DNA from: Candidatus Bacteroides intestinipullorum
GTDB lineage: Bacteria > Bacteroidota > Bacteroidia > Bacteroidales > Bacteroidaceae
Length of the DNA stretch: 50,967 bases
Reading direction: 5' to 3'
Assembly: GCA_018883785.1 (NCBI GenBank)
Contig: JAHLFO010000045.1
Coordinates: 1-50,967, forward strand
Part shown: piece after piece, positions 41,535 to 50,967 of the stretch
Numbering within the stretch: the first letter of the stretch is position 1
How the letters are laid out: every line of letters begins with the position of its first letter
The notes under the pieces: model-generated
Told to the model about the DNA's origin: nothing
The model's database searches: none
Seen by the model: only the letters and a program-made list of their open reading frames with translations
Position numbers and translations under genes: made by a program

Positions 41535-43538
41535 ATGAAACACAAACTTTATTTCCTGCTTTTCTGCCTGTGTGTCGTGACCGTGCAGACGCTTCGTGCC
41601 GTGGAGGTAATCTCTTTGAACCGGGGTTGGAAATTCCATCACGGTTTCCAACCTGTCGATGAAGTATTGACCGTTGACCTGCCCCATACGTGGAACAAAG
41701 GTGATGGTATGTATGGCAATGCCGACTATTACCGTGGCCTGTGCAACTACAGCCGCAAGCTGGCTGTGCCTGCCGAGTGGGCGGGCAAGCGCATCTTTCT
41801 GCGTGTAGAAGCTGCCCAAACTGTGGCCGACGTCTTTGTGGACCGCCATTTCGTGATGCAACACCGGGGTGGCTACACCGCCTTCGTGGCCGAACTGACC
41901 GACCGCCTGACGCCCGGCAAGGAAAGCGAACTGACCATATTTGTCAATAATGCCGCGCGAATGGACATCGCCCCCATCTGCGGGGACTTCAACATGTCGG
42001 GCGGCTTGTACCGCGGCGTGGAGCTGCTGGTGACGGACGATGTGTGTATCGCGCCGGATTATTATGCTTCGTCAGGCGTGTTCTTTACCCAAAGCGACGT
42101 GTCCGAGCAGAGTGCGCATCTGAAGATGGAGGCCCTGCTGTCTGCCAAAGCGGGTTCATTGGCAGGTTGCGAGGTGGAGTTCCAACTGTGGAATGTCGGC
42201 AAACTTGTCCACACGGCTATCGTCACGGACTTTACTCCTGAGGGACGCGCCGTGGCCGAGACCATCGTAGAGCGTCCGCACCTGTGGGATGGCGTCCATG
42301 ACCCGCACCTGTATCAGACCGTGGTCATTCTTCGCAAGGCGGGCCAGGAAATCGATCGTCGCGAGGAGGAGATAGGTTTCCGCTACTATAGGGCGGATGC
42401 CGAGAAAGGCTTCTTCCTGAATGGCAAACCCTACCGTCTGAACGGCGTGTGCCGTCACCAGGAGCGGGCAGAGCGTTCGGTGGCCCTCTATCCGCGCGAT
42501 CACGATGAAGACCTGGACCTCATCCAGGAAATGGGGGCGAACGCCGTGCGCCTGTCCCACTATCCACAGGCCAAGTACGTGCACCGGCAGATGGACCGTC
42601 GCGGCCTCGTGGCTTGGGCGGAGATCCCTTTTGTCAATGTCTATGTATCCAATCCTGCTTACGACGAGAACCTGGAACAGCAGCTCACTGAGCTGATCCT
42701 GCAAAACTATAACCATCCGTGCATCCTGGCCTGGGGACTGTACAATGAGATCAATTCGGGTTGGATGGAACGCCCGTCGGCCATGGTGAAGCGGCTACAG
42801 GCCCTGGCCGCCCGTCTTGACCCCAGCCGTCCGACCATGGGTGCCAGCAACCAGAACGACGACTTCAACGGCTTCACGGACTGGATTGCCTTCAACCGCT
42901 ACTTCGGCTGGTATGGAGATGACGTGCAGGAGATGGGGAGGTGGTTGGACAAGGAACACGCCGCCCATCCCGAGCGCAAGATAGGCATCAGCGAATACGG
43001 TGCCGGTGCCAGCGTATTCCAGCAGTCCGACACGCTGAAGCAGCCTCAACCCGGCGGACAGTGGCATCCGGAGAGCTGGCAGACCTATTACCACATCGAG
43101 AACTGGCGGCAGATGCAGGAACGTCCCTACATGTGGTGTAACTTCATCTGGAATATGTTCGACTTCTCGGCGGCAGGCCGTCGCGAAGGATCGGATCCGG
43201 GGCGCAACGACAAGGGACTGGTGACCTACGACCGCCAGATTAAGAAGGATGCCTTCTATTTTTACAAGGCCAACTGGAACAAGCAGGACAAGTTCGTCTA
43301 CCTGGCAGGCCGGCGGGCAGTGGACCGCACGCAGCCTGTGACTACCGTGCAAGCCTTCAGTAACTGCGGGGCCGCGGAGTTGTGGCTGAACGGGGAATCG
43401 CTGGGCAAGGCCGTGCCCGACGAGGTGAACGTGCTGGAGTGGAAGGGCGTGCGCCTGCGCAAGGGCGAGAACCGGCTGGTACTGAAGAACAAGTACGGCG
43501 AGGACAGCTGTACGTGGTATTTGCATGGTGGAGAGTAG
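41535..43538 (+). CDS. GH2 glycosidase, beta-galactosidase-like
   Basis: 667 residues with a signal peptide (LLFCLCVVTVQTLRA). It has the jelly-roll, Ig-like and TIM-barrel order of GH2. The acid/base is Glu405 (LYNEINS) and the nucleophile Glu487 (ISEYGAG). A short C-terminal Ig-like domain follows (AAELWLNGESLGKA). It lacks the LacZ small-chain domain, unlike the GH2 enzyme at 12-15.5 kb. Within a xyloglucan locus it would remove galactose from side chains. It is co-transcribed with GH5 and followed by a strong terminator. Confidence 0.87.
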   Translation: MKHKLYFLLFCLCVVTVQTLRAVEVISLNRGWKFHHGFQPVDEVLTVDLPHTWNKGDGMYGNADYYRGLCNYSRKLAVPAEWAGKRIFLRVEAAQTVADVFVDRHFVMQHRGGYTAFVAELTDRLTPGKESELTIFVNNAARMDIAPICGDFNMSGGLYRGVELLVTDDVCIAPDYYASSGVFFTQSDVSEQSAHLKMEALLSAKAGSLAGCEVEFQLWNVGKLVHTAIVTDFTPEGRAVAETIVERPHLWDGVHDPHLYQTVVILRKAGQEIDRREEEIGFRYYRADAEKGFFLNGKPYRLNGVCRHQERAERSVALYPRDHDEDLDLIQEMGANAVRLSHYPQAKYVHRQMDRRGLVAWAEIPFVNVYVSNPAYDENLEQQLTELILQNYNHPCILAWGLYNEINSGWMERPSAMVKRLQALAARLDPSRPTMGASNQNDDFNGFTDWIAFNRYFGWYGDDVQEMGRWLDKEHAAHPERKIGISEYGAGASVFQQSDTLKQPQPGGQWHPESWQTYYHIENWRQMQERPYMWCNFIWNMFDFSAAGRREGSDPGRNDKGLVTYDRQIKKDAFYFYKANWNKQDKFVYLAGRRAVDRTQPVTTVQAFSNCGAAELWLNGESLGKAVPDEVNVLEWKGVRLRKGENRLVLKNKYGEDSCTWYLHGGE

Positions 43539-43584
43539 GCCGGTTCCGGGCCAGATAGGTCTGGCTGACGAAACCAGTGTGTAG

Positions 43585-43633
43585 AAAAAAACAAGAGGAG
43601 ACTGTAATAAGCGGCCTTTCCTCTTGTTTTTTT
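43585..43633 (+). terminator. Terminator of the GH5-GH2 operon
   Basis: A perfect 15-bp inverted repeat (43585-43599 with 43619-43633) whose right arm ends in seven T. The 19-base loop is longer than usual, but inner pairing is possible. It separates the enzymes from the HTCS regulator. Confidence 0.85.
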
Positions 43634-43693
43634 GTCTGATTTTTTATTCTTTTGTGGCGGAAAAACAATGAAAAACCTTTGATGCCCGTGGGT

Positions 43694-46600
43694 ATGAAAA
43701 ATCTGTTAGTGCTTGTCGTGGTCTTGTTCGCCGTACTTTTACCGGCTGATGCCCAAGGCTATATGTTCAAGCATCTGGAGGTGAGAGACGGCTTGTCCAA
43801 TAATCAGGTGAATGCCATTTATAAGGATTCCGAGGGTTACATGTGGTTTGCCACGGCCTCCGGACTGAACCGTTATGACGGTTATGGCATAAAGGTCTAC
43901 CGCAACGAACCGAACGATTCCACGTCCTTGCCGGACAACTTCATATCCTCTATTCAAGAAGATGGCGAGGGATACCTCTGGATACGGACGGGTAAAGGGT
44001 ATGCCCGTTATAACCCTGCCACGGAGACCTTCAGCCGCAGGATGGACACTTGGATGCATCGGGCGGGCATTGGAGACGAACTTCCTTCTTTGATTTATAT
44101 TGATTCCGACAAGACATTCTGGATTTATCAATCGGATGCCGGACGGCTCTATCGCTATGTGCCGACCGCAGGGAAAGCTGTGCCTGTGACGGAGACTTTC
44201 GGCGGTCGGGGCAAGGAAGTCTTGGCCTCTTTTGCCGAGTACGGCGATGAGCTGCTGCTGGCGGATGAGTGTGGCGCGTTGTATGGCCTGGATAAGCAGA
44301 CCTTGAAGCTGACATGGAAGGCCGACGGCTTCAAGACGCTGATGGGCGGCGGACGGATGCCGAACTGCACACTCTATGCCGGACAGTCCGGGCGGGTTTG
44401 GGTATATTGCGAGCAGGGCGTGGGCTGCTATGACTTGTCGCACGGCCGTTGGGAGCAACTCCGCCGGGCGGACGAGCCGTTTGATGCCATCCGTGCGGTG
44501 TTGGAGGACAAAGATGGACGCATCTGGCTGGGGAAAGACCAGAATGGCATTGAAATCATCGGTAGCGATGGCACTTCCACTTGCCTGGCCAACAATCCGG
44601 AAGATGTGCGTACCCTGTCCAATAATACCATCGATGTCTTTTATGAGGACGAGGACGGTACTGTCTGGGTCGGCACGTACAAAAAAGGTGTCTCTTATTA
44701 TAATGAAAGCACGTTCAAGTTCGGGTTGGCCGAAGTTGGCGACATCCATTGTATCGAAGACGGCGGTGACGGCACGGTCTGGCTGGGAACGAACGGCGAG
44801 GGTCTGATCCGTCGCGATATGCGCACCGGCAGCCAGACGAGCTACACGCATGTCCCCGGCAACGGGCAGACGGTGTCGAGCAACATCATCGTGTCGTTGT
44901 TGCGTGACAGCCGGGGACGCCTTTGGGCTGGTACCTATTATGGCGGATTGAACTGCTACGACGGGCATCGCTTCTTGCATTACCGTCGGGATGACCGCAC
45001 ACCGAATGCGCTGGCCAGTGACAATGTCTGGGCATTGGCGGAGGACAAGGACGGGAACATCTGGATTGGGATGTTGGGAGGAGGCCTGCAATGCCTGGAT
45101 CCGCAGTCCGGGCGGTTCACCTCCTACCACGTCGGCAATTCGGGCTTGTCTTCCGACTGGGTGTCCAGCCTCTGCGCCGGGCGCGACCGGCAATTATATG
45201 TGGGTACCACCGGGGGAGTCTTTGTGATGGACTTGGACACGCGTGAGGTAGGTCGTTTGCGAAGCACACAGTCCGATAAATTCCTCTTTACGTCCGATTT
45301 GGTCAACCAGGTGTATGAAGATAGCCGCGCCCGGTTGTGGGTGGCCACGATGGCAGGGCTCAAGGTGTATGACCCCATGCAGGATTCCTTGTATCAAGTG
45401 CCTGTGGATGCGGACTTCCCGCGTTTGCCGGTACAAGGCCTGGCCGAGGACGGGCAAGGCTATTTGTGGGCCAGCATCGGAGGTCGGCTCATCCGTATCT
45501 GGCCGGAGGTTGATGTGGAGACGGGGAGCTTGCGCTTTGATTGCCGCACGTATTCGGACCGGGATGGTTTGCAGAGTTGCGATTTTAACCAGCGTTCGTT
45601 GAAGTTGTTGCACTCAGGCGAGATCGTGGCTGGCGGACTGTATGGCATCAACACGGTCCGGCCGGGCAATATCAAGTATAACGGGGCGGTGCCCAAGGTG
45701 ATGTTTACCGGTCTGCACTTGTTTAATGAGGAAGTGAAGGTCGGCGTCCCGGTGAACGGCAGGGTCATCCTGGCAGAAGCCTTGAATCTGTCACGCGAGC
45801 TGGTGTTGGACTACAAAGAGAATGTGTTTACCGTCTTTCTGGCTTCGGACAACTACATCTTGCCAGAGAAGACGCGCTATTATTATAAGTTGGAGGGTTT
45901 TAATGATGACTGGTTGTCCGACCGGGAAAACCTGCATCGGGTCACCTATACCAATTTGGCACCAGGCACATACCGCTTGCGGGTGAAGGCAGCGAATAGT
46001 GACGGCTTCACCGGTGAGGATGAGGCCGTCCTGAAAATCGTCATCCGTCCGCCATTCTGGTTGACGCCTTGGGCTTATCTGCTGTATGCTCTGTTGCTGG
46101 CAGGAGGCTTGTTGTTGGCCTATCTCCAGGTGAAGCGTCGTGAGCGCAACAAGTACCGGATGCGTCAAATCGAGGAGGATGCGCGGCGCAAGGATGAACT
46201 GAACCAGATGAAGTTCCGGTTCTTCACCAACGTCAGCCACGAGTTGCGCACGCCGCTCACGTTGATCATATCTCCCATGGAAAGCCTGGTCAAAGAGGTG
46301 AAAGACGAGAAGATGGCGGAGAAGATAAAGATGATGCATCGCAACGCCTTGCGTCTGCTGAATCTGGTGAATCAGTTGCTGGACTTCCGTAAGAACGAGA
46401 TGGCGAGCTTGCATCTGTCGCTCTCTGAAGGCGACCTCGTCTCGTTTGTGCATAACATCTGCAATTCTTTCTTGATGTTGTCCGAGAAAAAAGAGGTGCG
46501 CCTGACCTTCACATCGGCCGTGGAAAGTCTGAATATGGCTTTCGATGCCGACAAGGTGGGTAAGATCGTGATGAACTTGTTGTCCAACGCCTTCAAGTTC

Positions 46601-47752
46601 ACGCCGGAAGGAGGTCGTGTGACTGTGTCGGTGGAAAAACCGGAAGTCCGTCCCGATAGCGTGGAAATCAAAGTGGCAGATACGGGTATTGGCATCAGCG
46701 ATGCCGACAAAGTTCACATCTTTGAGCGTTTCTACCAGGTAGAGCATACGGGAGAGGTTCCCCCATCAACGGGCAGTGGCATTGGCCTTAGCTTGGTGCG
46801 GGATTTTGTGTCCCTGCACGGAGGAACGGTAAGCGTGATCGACAATCCCGGCGGGGGAAGTATCTTTGTCGTTGCCATTCCCCTGAAGCATGTGGCAACC
46901 GTGTCTATCCCGGCAGAATCGGATACGGGCGACGAACCGGCCACCGATAAGGAATCTGGAGCAGAGGAACCGGTGCCGCCAGTCCATCAGGACGCGAACA
47001 AGCCACTCGTGTTGGTTGTGGATGACAGCCGTGATTTCGTGGAGTTTATGAAGGATACCCTTGACCTTTACTTTACGGTGCGGACGGCTGTCAACGGGCA
47101 AGAAGCCTTGGAGCTGTTGGGCCGGTGCAAGCCCGACTTGATTCTGTGTGACTGGATGATGCCGGTCATGGACGGCAAGGAACTTTGCCGGCGCGTAAAG
47201 TCTGACAAACGGACGGCAAACATTCCCTTTGTCCTGCTCACGGCCCGGCAATCGGTGGAGATGAATGTAGAAGGATTGACCATCGGGGCGGACGATTACG
47301 TCACCAAGCCGTTCAATATGGAGGTCTTGGTGCTGCGTATGCGCAAACTGATAGATTTGAGCCGGAAAGGCAAGTCCAGCTCTCATATCGACCCCGAACC
47401 CAGCAAGATTACCGTTACTTCGATGGACGAGAAACTGGTGGCAGATGCAATAGCGTATGTGGAAAAGAATATGGCCCGCAGCGATCTTTCGGTAGAAGAA
47501 TTGAGCCGTGAATTGGGCATGAGCCGGGCACACCTGTACAAGAAGATCTTGCAGATTACGGGTAAGACGCTGATAGAGTTCATCCGCGTCATCCGTCTGA
47601 AGAGGGCTGCGCAATTGTTGCGTGAGAGCCAGCAGAATATCTCGGAAATAGCCTTCCAAGTGGGCTTTAATAACCCCAAGTATTTCAGCCGTTACTTCAA
47701 GGAAGAATTCGGCGTTTTGCCGTCTGTTTATCAAGAAAAGGAGGGGAAATGA
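43694..47752 (+). CDS. Hybrid two-component system regulator (HTCS) of the PUL
   Basis: About 1352 residues from the ATG at 43694 (MKNLLVLVVVLFAVLLPADA, signal peptide); the ATG at 43682 is an alternative. The periplasmic part is a two-component propeller sensor of many repeats (GYMWFATASGLNRYDG, GRIWLGKDQNGIEI, GNIWIGMLGGGLQC), then a Y_Y_Y domain (YYYKLEGFNDDWL). A membrane segment (WAYLLYALLLAGGLLLAYL) leads to a histidine kinase (His849 in NVSHELRTPL; ATPase NLLSNAFKFTPEGG), a receiver (Asp1153 in CDWMMPVMDG) and an AraC-type DNA-binding domain with two helix-turn-helix motifs (ELSRELGMSRAHLYK and EIAFQVGFNNPKYFSR). Such regulators bind an oligosaccharide in the periplasm and activate the adjoining polysaccharide utilization locus. 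Confidence 0.95.
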   Translation: MKNLLVLVVVLFAVLLPADAQGYMFKHLEVRDGLSNNQVNAIYKDSEGYMWFATASGLNRYDGYGIKVYRNEPNDSTSLPDNFISSIQEDGEGYLWIRTGKGYARYNPATETFSRRMDTWMHRAGIGDELPSLIYIDSDKTFWIYQSDAGRLYRYVPTAGKAVPVTETFGGRGKEVLASFAEYGDELLLADECGALYGLDKQTLKLTWKADGFKTLMGGGRMPNCTLYAGQSGRVWVYCEQGVGCYDLSHGRWEQLRRADEPFDAIRAVLEDKDGRIWLGKDQNGIEIIGSDGTSTCLANNPEDVRTLSNNTIDVFYEDEDGTVWVGTYKKGVSYYNESTFKFGLAEVGDIHCIEDGGDGTVWLGTNGEGLIRRDMRTGSQTSYTHVPGNGQTVSSNIIVSLLRDSRGRLWAGTYYGGLNCYDGHRFLHYRRDDRTPNALASDNVWALAEDKDGNIWIGMLGGGLQCLDPQSGRFTSYHVGNSGLSSDWVSSLCAGRDRQLYVGTTGGVFVMDLDTREVGRLRSTQSDKFLFTSDLVNQVYEDSRARLWVATMAGLKVYDPMQDSLYQVPVDADFPRLPVQGLAEDGQGYLWASIGGRLIRIWPEVDVETGSLRFDCRTYSDRDGLQSCDFNQRSLKLLHSGEIVAGGLYGINTVRPGNIKYNGAVPKVMFTGLHLFNEEVKVGVPVNGRVILAEALNLSRELVLDYKENVFTVFLASDNYILPEKTRYYYKLEGFNDDWLSDRENLHRVTYTNLAPGTYRLRVKAANSDGFTGEDEAVLKIVIRPPFWLTPWAYLLYALLLAGGLLLAYLQVKRRERNKYRMRQIEEDARRKDELNQMKFRFFTNVSHELRTPLTLIISPMESLVKEVKDEKMAEKIKMMHRNALRLLNLVNQLLDFRKNEMASLHLSLSEGDLVSFVHNICNSFLMLSEKKEVRLTFTSAVESLNMAFDADKVGKIVMNLLSNAFKFTPEGGRVTVSVEKPEVRPDSVEIKVADTGIGISDADKVHIFERFYQVEHTGEVPPSTGSGIGLSLVRDFVSLHGGTVSVIDNPGGGSIFVVAIPLKHVATVSIPAESDTGDEPATDKESGAEEPVPPVHQDANKPLVLVVDDSRDFVEFMKDTLDLYFTVRTAVNGQEALELLGRCKPDLILCDWMMPVMDGKELCRRVKSDKRTANIPFVLLTARQSVEMNVEGLTIGADDYVTKPFNMEVLVLRMRKLIDLSRKGKSSSHIDPEPSKITVTSMDEKLVADAIAYVEKNMARSDLSVEELSRELGMSRAHLYKKILQITGKTLIEFIRVIRLKRAAQLLRESQQNISEIAFQVGFNNPKYFSRYFKEEFGVLPSVYQEKEGK

Positions 47753-47850
47753 CAAATGATGCCCTTTAAAAAGACATACGGCCTACCTCTGAAATCAAAT
47801 CAGACCTAATCTTTAGACAGAAGGTGCCCTGGAAAGTGGAGGGAAATACC

Positions 47851-47858
47851 TACCTTTA
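47851..47858 (+). promoter_or_regulatory. Possible -7 box of the GH31 gene
   Basis: TACCTTTA differs from TAnnTTTG by its last base and lies 60 bases before the GH31 start. The 166-base gap between HTCS and GH31 shows no clear terminator. This call is weak. Confidence 0.3.
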
Positions 47859-47918
47859 CACTCGGGTAGAAACCCCGTTTGGTGAAGGAATAAATACCAA
47901 ATTTTAATAATTAGCTAT

Positions 47919-50804
47919 ATGAATTTGAAAAGCACTTCAGTTTGTTTGTTTACCGGCTTGTTGCTGGCTGCCTGTTCGGGCACCGGCTGGCAAGAGACCG
48001 ACAACGGAGTGGTTGTGACTGTCAATCAGGAACAGCCGACGGACGTACGCAAGGTACGTGTAGAAGTAATGGGTGAGAAGCTGATGCACGTATCGGCCAC
48101 GCCCGAAAGAGATTTCTCCGAGGCGAAGAGCCTCATTGTAGTTCCTCCGACGCAGAAGGCCGACTTCACGGTGGCTGAGCAGGGCGATGACATCGTGGTG
48201 AAGACATCGCAAGTCAGTGCTCTCATCTCCAAGACGACAGGGCAAGTCCGCTTCTTGGATGCCCAAGGCAACCAGGTCCTGGCTGAGGATAGCCGCAACT
48301 TCCAGCCCATTGAGGTGGAGGGTACCAAGGCTTATACGGTTCAGCAGGTATTCCAGTCTGCCGGCAACGACGAAGGCTGGTACGGATTGGGTCAACATCA
48401 GGCCGATGAGTTCAACTACAAAGGCAAGAACGAGGAACTTTTCCAATATAATACAAAGGTATCCGTTCCTTTCATCATATCTACCAAGAATTACGGCGTG
48501 TTGTGGGACAGCTATTCTCTTTGCCGTTTCGGCGATCCGCGCGGTTATTCCCAATTGAACGATGTATTCAAGCTGTATGACAAAGACGGTAAGGAAGGAG
48601 CTTTGACCGGAACTTATGTGCCCGGTGATAAGTCGGCCCAGACATTGGTGCGCCGCGAGGATTCCATCTACTTCGAGCATCTGGTGCGGGAAGACTTGGC
48701 AAAGAGAAAGGAACGTGTGGTGAATCTGCCCGAAAACTTCTCTTTCATGGGCTCGCAAGTGACGTATGAGGGCGAGATCGAACCGTCCGAGAGCGGTCTC
48801 TTCCGTTTTATCCTCTACTATGCTGGCTATACGAAAGTCTATATCAATAATGAGTTGGTTGTGCCCGAACGCTGGCGCACGGCTTGGAACCCCAATAGCT
48901 ACAAGTTTGCTGTCAATCTGGAAGCAGGCAAGCGTGTGCCTGTCAAGATCGAGTGGAAACCTGATGGCGGCGTTTCTTACTGCGGTCTGCGCGTGCTGAC
49001 GCCTGTGCCTGACGAACAGCAGCAGAAGATGTCCTGGTGGGGCGAGATGCAGAACGAGATTGACTACTACTTTGTCTATGGTGAAGACATGGACGATGTA
49101 GTCAGTGGTTATCGCACGCTGACCGGTAAAGCCCAAGTGATGCCCAAGTGGGCGATGGGTTATTGGCAGAGCCGCGAGAAGTATAACACGCAAGACGAAG
49201 TCCTCTCCACCCTGAAAGAGTTCCGTGAACGTCAGATTCCTATTGACAATATCGTTATCGACTGGCTGCACTGGCCGCAGGATTCATGGGGCTGCCATGA
49301 GTTCGACCCTGCGCGTTTCCCCAATCCCAAGCAGATGGTGGACAGCATCCACGATATGAACGGCCGTCTGATGGTATCTGTATGGCCCAAGTTCTATACG
49401 ACTACCGAGCACTTCAAGGAATTTGCCGATAAAGGTTGGATGTATATGCAGTCCGTCGAGGACAGCCTTCACGACTGGGTAGGTCCCGGCTATACTTATG
49501 GTTTCTATGACGCTTACCAGCCCGAAGCCCGCAAGCTCTTCTGGAAGCAGATGGAGGAACACTACTATCCTCTGGGTGTGGATGCCTGGTGGATGGATGC
49601 CAGCGAGCCGAATGTGCGCGACTGCACCGACATGCAATACCGCAAAGACCTCTGCGGACCGACTTTCCTGGGACCGTCTGCACAATACTTCAACGCTTAC
49701 GCATTGATGAATGCCGAGGCTATCTATGACGGACAGCGCGGCGTAGAGCCCGACAGGCGTGTCTTCTTGTTGACCCGTTCCGGCTTCGCAGGTCTGCAAC
49801 GCTATTCCACAGCGACGTGGAGCGGCGACATCGCTACCCGTTGGGAAGACATGAAAGCCCAGATTTCCGCCGGCCTGAACTTTGCAGTCAGCGGTATTCC
49901 TTATTGGACGATGGATATCGGCGGCTTCTGCGTGGAAAACCGCTATGTGGCCGGCCAGCAGGAATTCAACAAGACGGGCCGCGAGAATGCCGACTATAAG
50001 GAATGGCGCGAGCTCAACACCCGCTGGTATCAGTTCGGTGCTTTCTGCCCCTTGTTCCGTGCACACGGCCAGTATCCTTATCGCGAAGTGTGGAACATTG
50101 CTCCGAAAGGACATCCCTGTTACAACTCTATCGTGTACTACACGAAGCTGCGCTACAACATGATGCCCTACATCTACTCGATGGCCGGCATGACCCACTT
50201 CCAGGACTACACCATCATGCGCCCGCTGGTGATGGACTTCACTGCCGACAAGCAGGTGTACAACATCGGCGACCAATACATGTTCGGTCCCGCTCTGATG
50301 GTGGCTCCCGTCTACGAATACGGTGCCCGCGAGCGCGACCTGTACTTCCCCGCCGGCTGTGGCTGGTATGACTTCTACACCGGCAAGCACATCGACGGTG
50401 GCCAGCAGCTGACCGTGGATGCTCCCTACGAGCGCATCCCGCTCTATGTACGCGAAGGTGCCATCGTCCCCTACGGCCCCGATATGCAGTACAGCAACGA
50501 GAAACCCGCTGATGTCATCAACCTCTACGTCTACACCGGACAGGACGGCACGTTCACCCTCTACGAGGACGAAGGCACCAACTACAACTACGAGAAGGGC
50601 CAGTATGCCATGATTCCTTTCACCTACAACGAGGCTGAAGGCACGCTGACTATCGGCGACCGTGAGGGTGAATTCCCTGGCATGCTGAAGGAACGCACCT
50701 TCAACGTGGTGAAGGTATCCAAGGACAAGGCACAACCTTTCGACCTGAACGCTAAAGGGCAAGTAGTCAAGTATGACGGCAAAGCCAAGAGCGTGAAACT
50801 CTAA
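47919..50804 (+). CDS. GH31 alpha-xylosidase-like lipoprotein with PA14 insert
   Basis: 961 residues. The lipoprotein signal ends LLLAAC (Cys19). The N-terminal beta-sandwich is interrupted by a PA14-type domain at about 228-365 (SFMGSQVTYEGEIEPSESGL, RFILYYAGYTKVYIN). The TIM barrel carries the nucleophile Asp560 (WWMDASEPN) and acid/base Asp637 (WSGDIATRW). C-terminal beta domains follow (YEDEGTNYNYEKG). GH31 enzymes with this PA14 insert are known as alpha-xylosidases of xyloglucan loci, so removal of xylose from xyloglucan oligosaccharides is the likely role; an alpha-glucosidase cannot be excluded. It lies directly behind its presumed regulator. Confidence 0.9.
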   Translation: MNLKSTSVCLFTGLLLAACSGTGWQETDNGVVVTVNQEQPTDVRKVRVEVMGEKLMHVSATPERDFSEAKSLIVVPPTQKADFTVAEQGDDIVVKTSQVSALISKTTGQVRFLDAQGNQVLAEDSRNFQPIEVEGTKAYTVQQVFQSAGNDEGWYGLGQHQADEFNYKGKNEELFQYNTKVSVPFIISTKNYGVLWDSYSLCRFGDPRGYSQLNDVFKLYDKDGKEGALTGTYVPGDKSAQTLVRREDSIYFEHLVREDLAKRKERVVNLPENFSFMGSQVTYEGEIEPSESGLFRFILYYAGYTKVYINNELVVPERWRTAWNPNSYKFAVNLEAGKRVPVKIEWKPDGGVSYCGLRVLTPVPDEQQQKMSWWGEMQNEIDYYFVYGEDMDDVVSGYRTLTGKAQVMPKWAMGYWQSREKYNTQDEVLSTLKEFRERQIPIDNIVIDWLHWPQDSWGCHEFDPARFPNPKQMVDSIHDMNGRLMVSVWPKFYTTTEHFKEFADKGWMYMQSVEDSLHDWVGPGYTYGFYDAYQPEARKLFWKQMEEHYYPLGVDAWWMDASEPNVRDCTDMQYRKDLCGPTFLGPSAQYFNAYALMNAEAIYDGQRGVEPDRRVFLLTRSGFAGLQRYSTATWSGDIATRWEDMKAQISAGLNFAVSGIPYWTMDIGGFCVENRYVAGQQEFNKTGRENADYKEWRELNTRWYQFGAFCPLFRAHGQYPYREVWNIAPKGHPCYNSIVYYTKLRYNMMPYIYSMAGMTHFQDYTIMRPLVMDFTADKQVYNIGDQYMFGPALMVAPVYEYGARERDLYFPAGCGWYDFYTGKHIDGGQQLTVDAPYERIPLYVREGAIVPYGPDMQYSNEKPADVINLYVYTGQDGTFTLYEDEGTNYNYEKGQYAMIPFTYNEAEGTLTIGDREGEFPGMLKERTFNVVKVSKDKAQPFDLNAKGQVVKYDGKAKSVKL

Positions 50805-50833
50805 CATATAGAGTACTGAGCACGGGGGATGTG

Positions 50834-50967
50834 TCAAAATATAAAATGGCACGCAGATGACACTGATTAAACAGATTTTCGCAGATTTGTCTAACTGTAA
50901 ATCAACGAAGTATAATCAGTGGTCATCTGTCGCATCTGCGTCATCTGCGTGCCATTTTATATTTTGA
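50834..50967. repeat. 134-bp element with perfect 27-bp terminal inverted repeats
   Basis: Positions 50834-50860 are the exact reverse complement of 50941-50967, the last bases of the window. The arms begin TCAAAATATAAAATGGCACG. Inside them ACTGATTA (50862-50869) pairs again with TAATCAGT near 50913-50920. The right side carries a tandem CATCTGTCGCATCTGCGTCATCTGCG pattern (read here in short blocks CATCTG and GCGTCATCTGCG). It may be a MITE-like element, a terminator-like cruciform, or both. It could extend past the window. Confidence 0.8.

Overview
This window is a chromosomal segment of a member of the Bacteroidota, most likely Bacteroidaceae. Three things point there: Bacteroides-type promoters (a -7 box TAnnTTTG) in front of many genes, the conserved blocks tig-clpP-clpX-recQ and guaB / SurA-like genes / OstA / mutL, and many secreted or lipoprotein glycoside hydrolases with a hybrid two-component (HTCS) regulator. 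By eye the base composition is above 50% GC. I did not count it and do not name a species. I see no rRNA, tRNA, transposase or CRISPR array.

Layout. (1) 1-5.9 kb: proteostasis genes tig, clpP, clpX, then recQ with a strong terminator. (2) 6-15.6 kb: a carbohydrate island between recQ and guaB. It holds a GH92 alpha-mannosidase-like gene broken at a G8 tract, a membrane-bound LamG-Kelch-TM-winged-helix regulator broken by an internal deletion, a GH29 alpha-L-fucosidase missing its catalytic centre through a deletion at a short direct repeat, and an intact GH2 enzyme with an N-terminal ricin-type lectin. Three consecutive broken genes make this look like a decaying glycan-utilization locus. (3) 15.7-25.1 kb: guaB, then a tightly packed envelope-biogenesis operon (three SurA-like PPIases, an OstA/LptA-like protein, a small membrane protein) and mutL. 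(4) 25.2-33.3 kb: trpS, a divergent ABC-F ATPase, a 22-bp tandem repeat array, a C-terminal remnant of a GH5 gene, a 56-residue 2[4Fe-4S] ferredoxin, an M23-like/S41 fusion protein and an M13 metallopeptidase lipoprotein. (5) 33.6-38.2 kb: a small secreted four-cysteine protein, two tandem GLPGLI-family proteins and a TonB-receptor-like outer-membrane barrel protein, apparently one transcription unit with an internal hairpin. This is the best candidate for an undescribed system here. (6) 38.3-50.8 kb: GH43, GH5, GH2, HTCS regulator and PA14-containing GH31. This enzyme set matches what is known for xyloglucan utilization loci (endo-xyloglucanase, arabinofuranosidase, beta-galactosidase, alpha-xylosidase), but no SusC/SusD pair lies inside the window.

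Two repeat families cross the window. One is a set of tandem arrays with an exact 22-bp period at four intergenic sites (about 8.33, 17.35, 28.37 and 40.08 kb). The other is a set of related long inverted repeats between tig and clpP, between mutL and trpS, and at the last 134 bases of the window. Both look non-coding. All identifications come from reading motifs; no database search was run.
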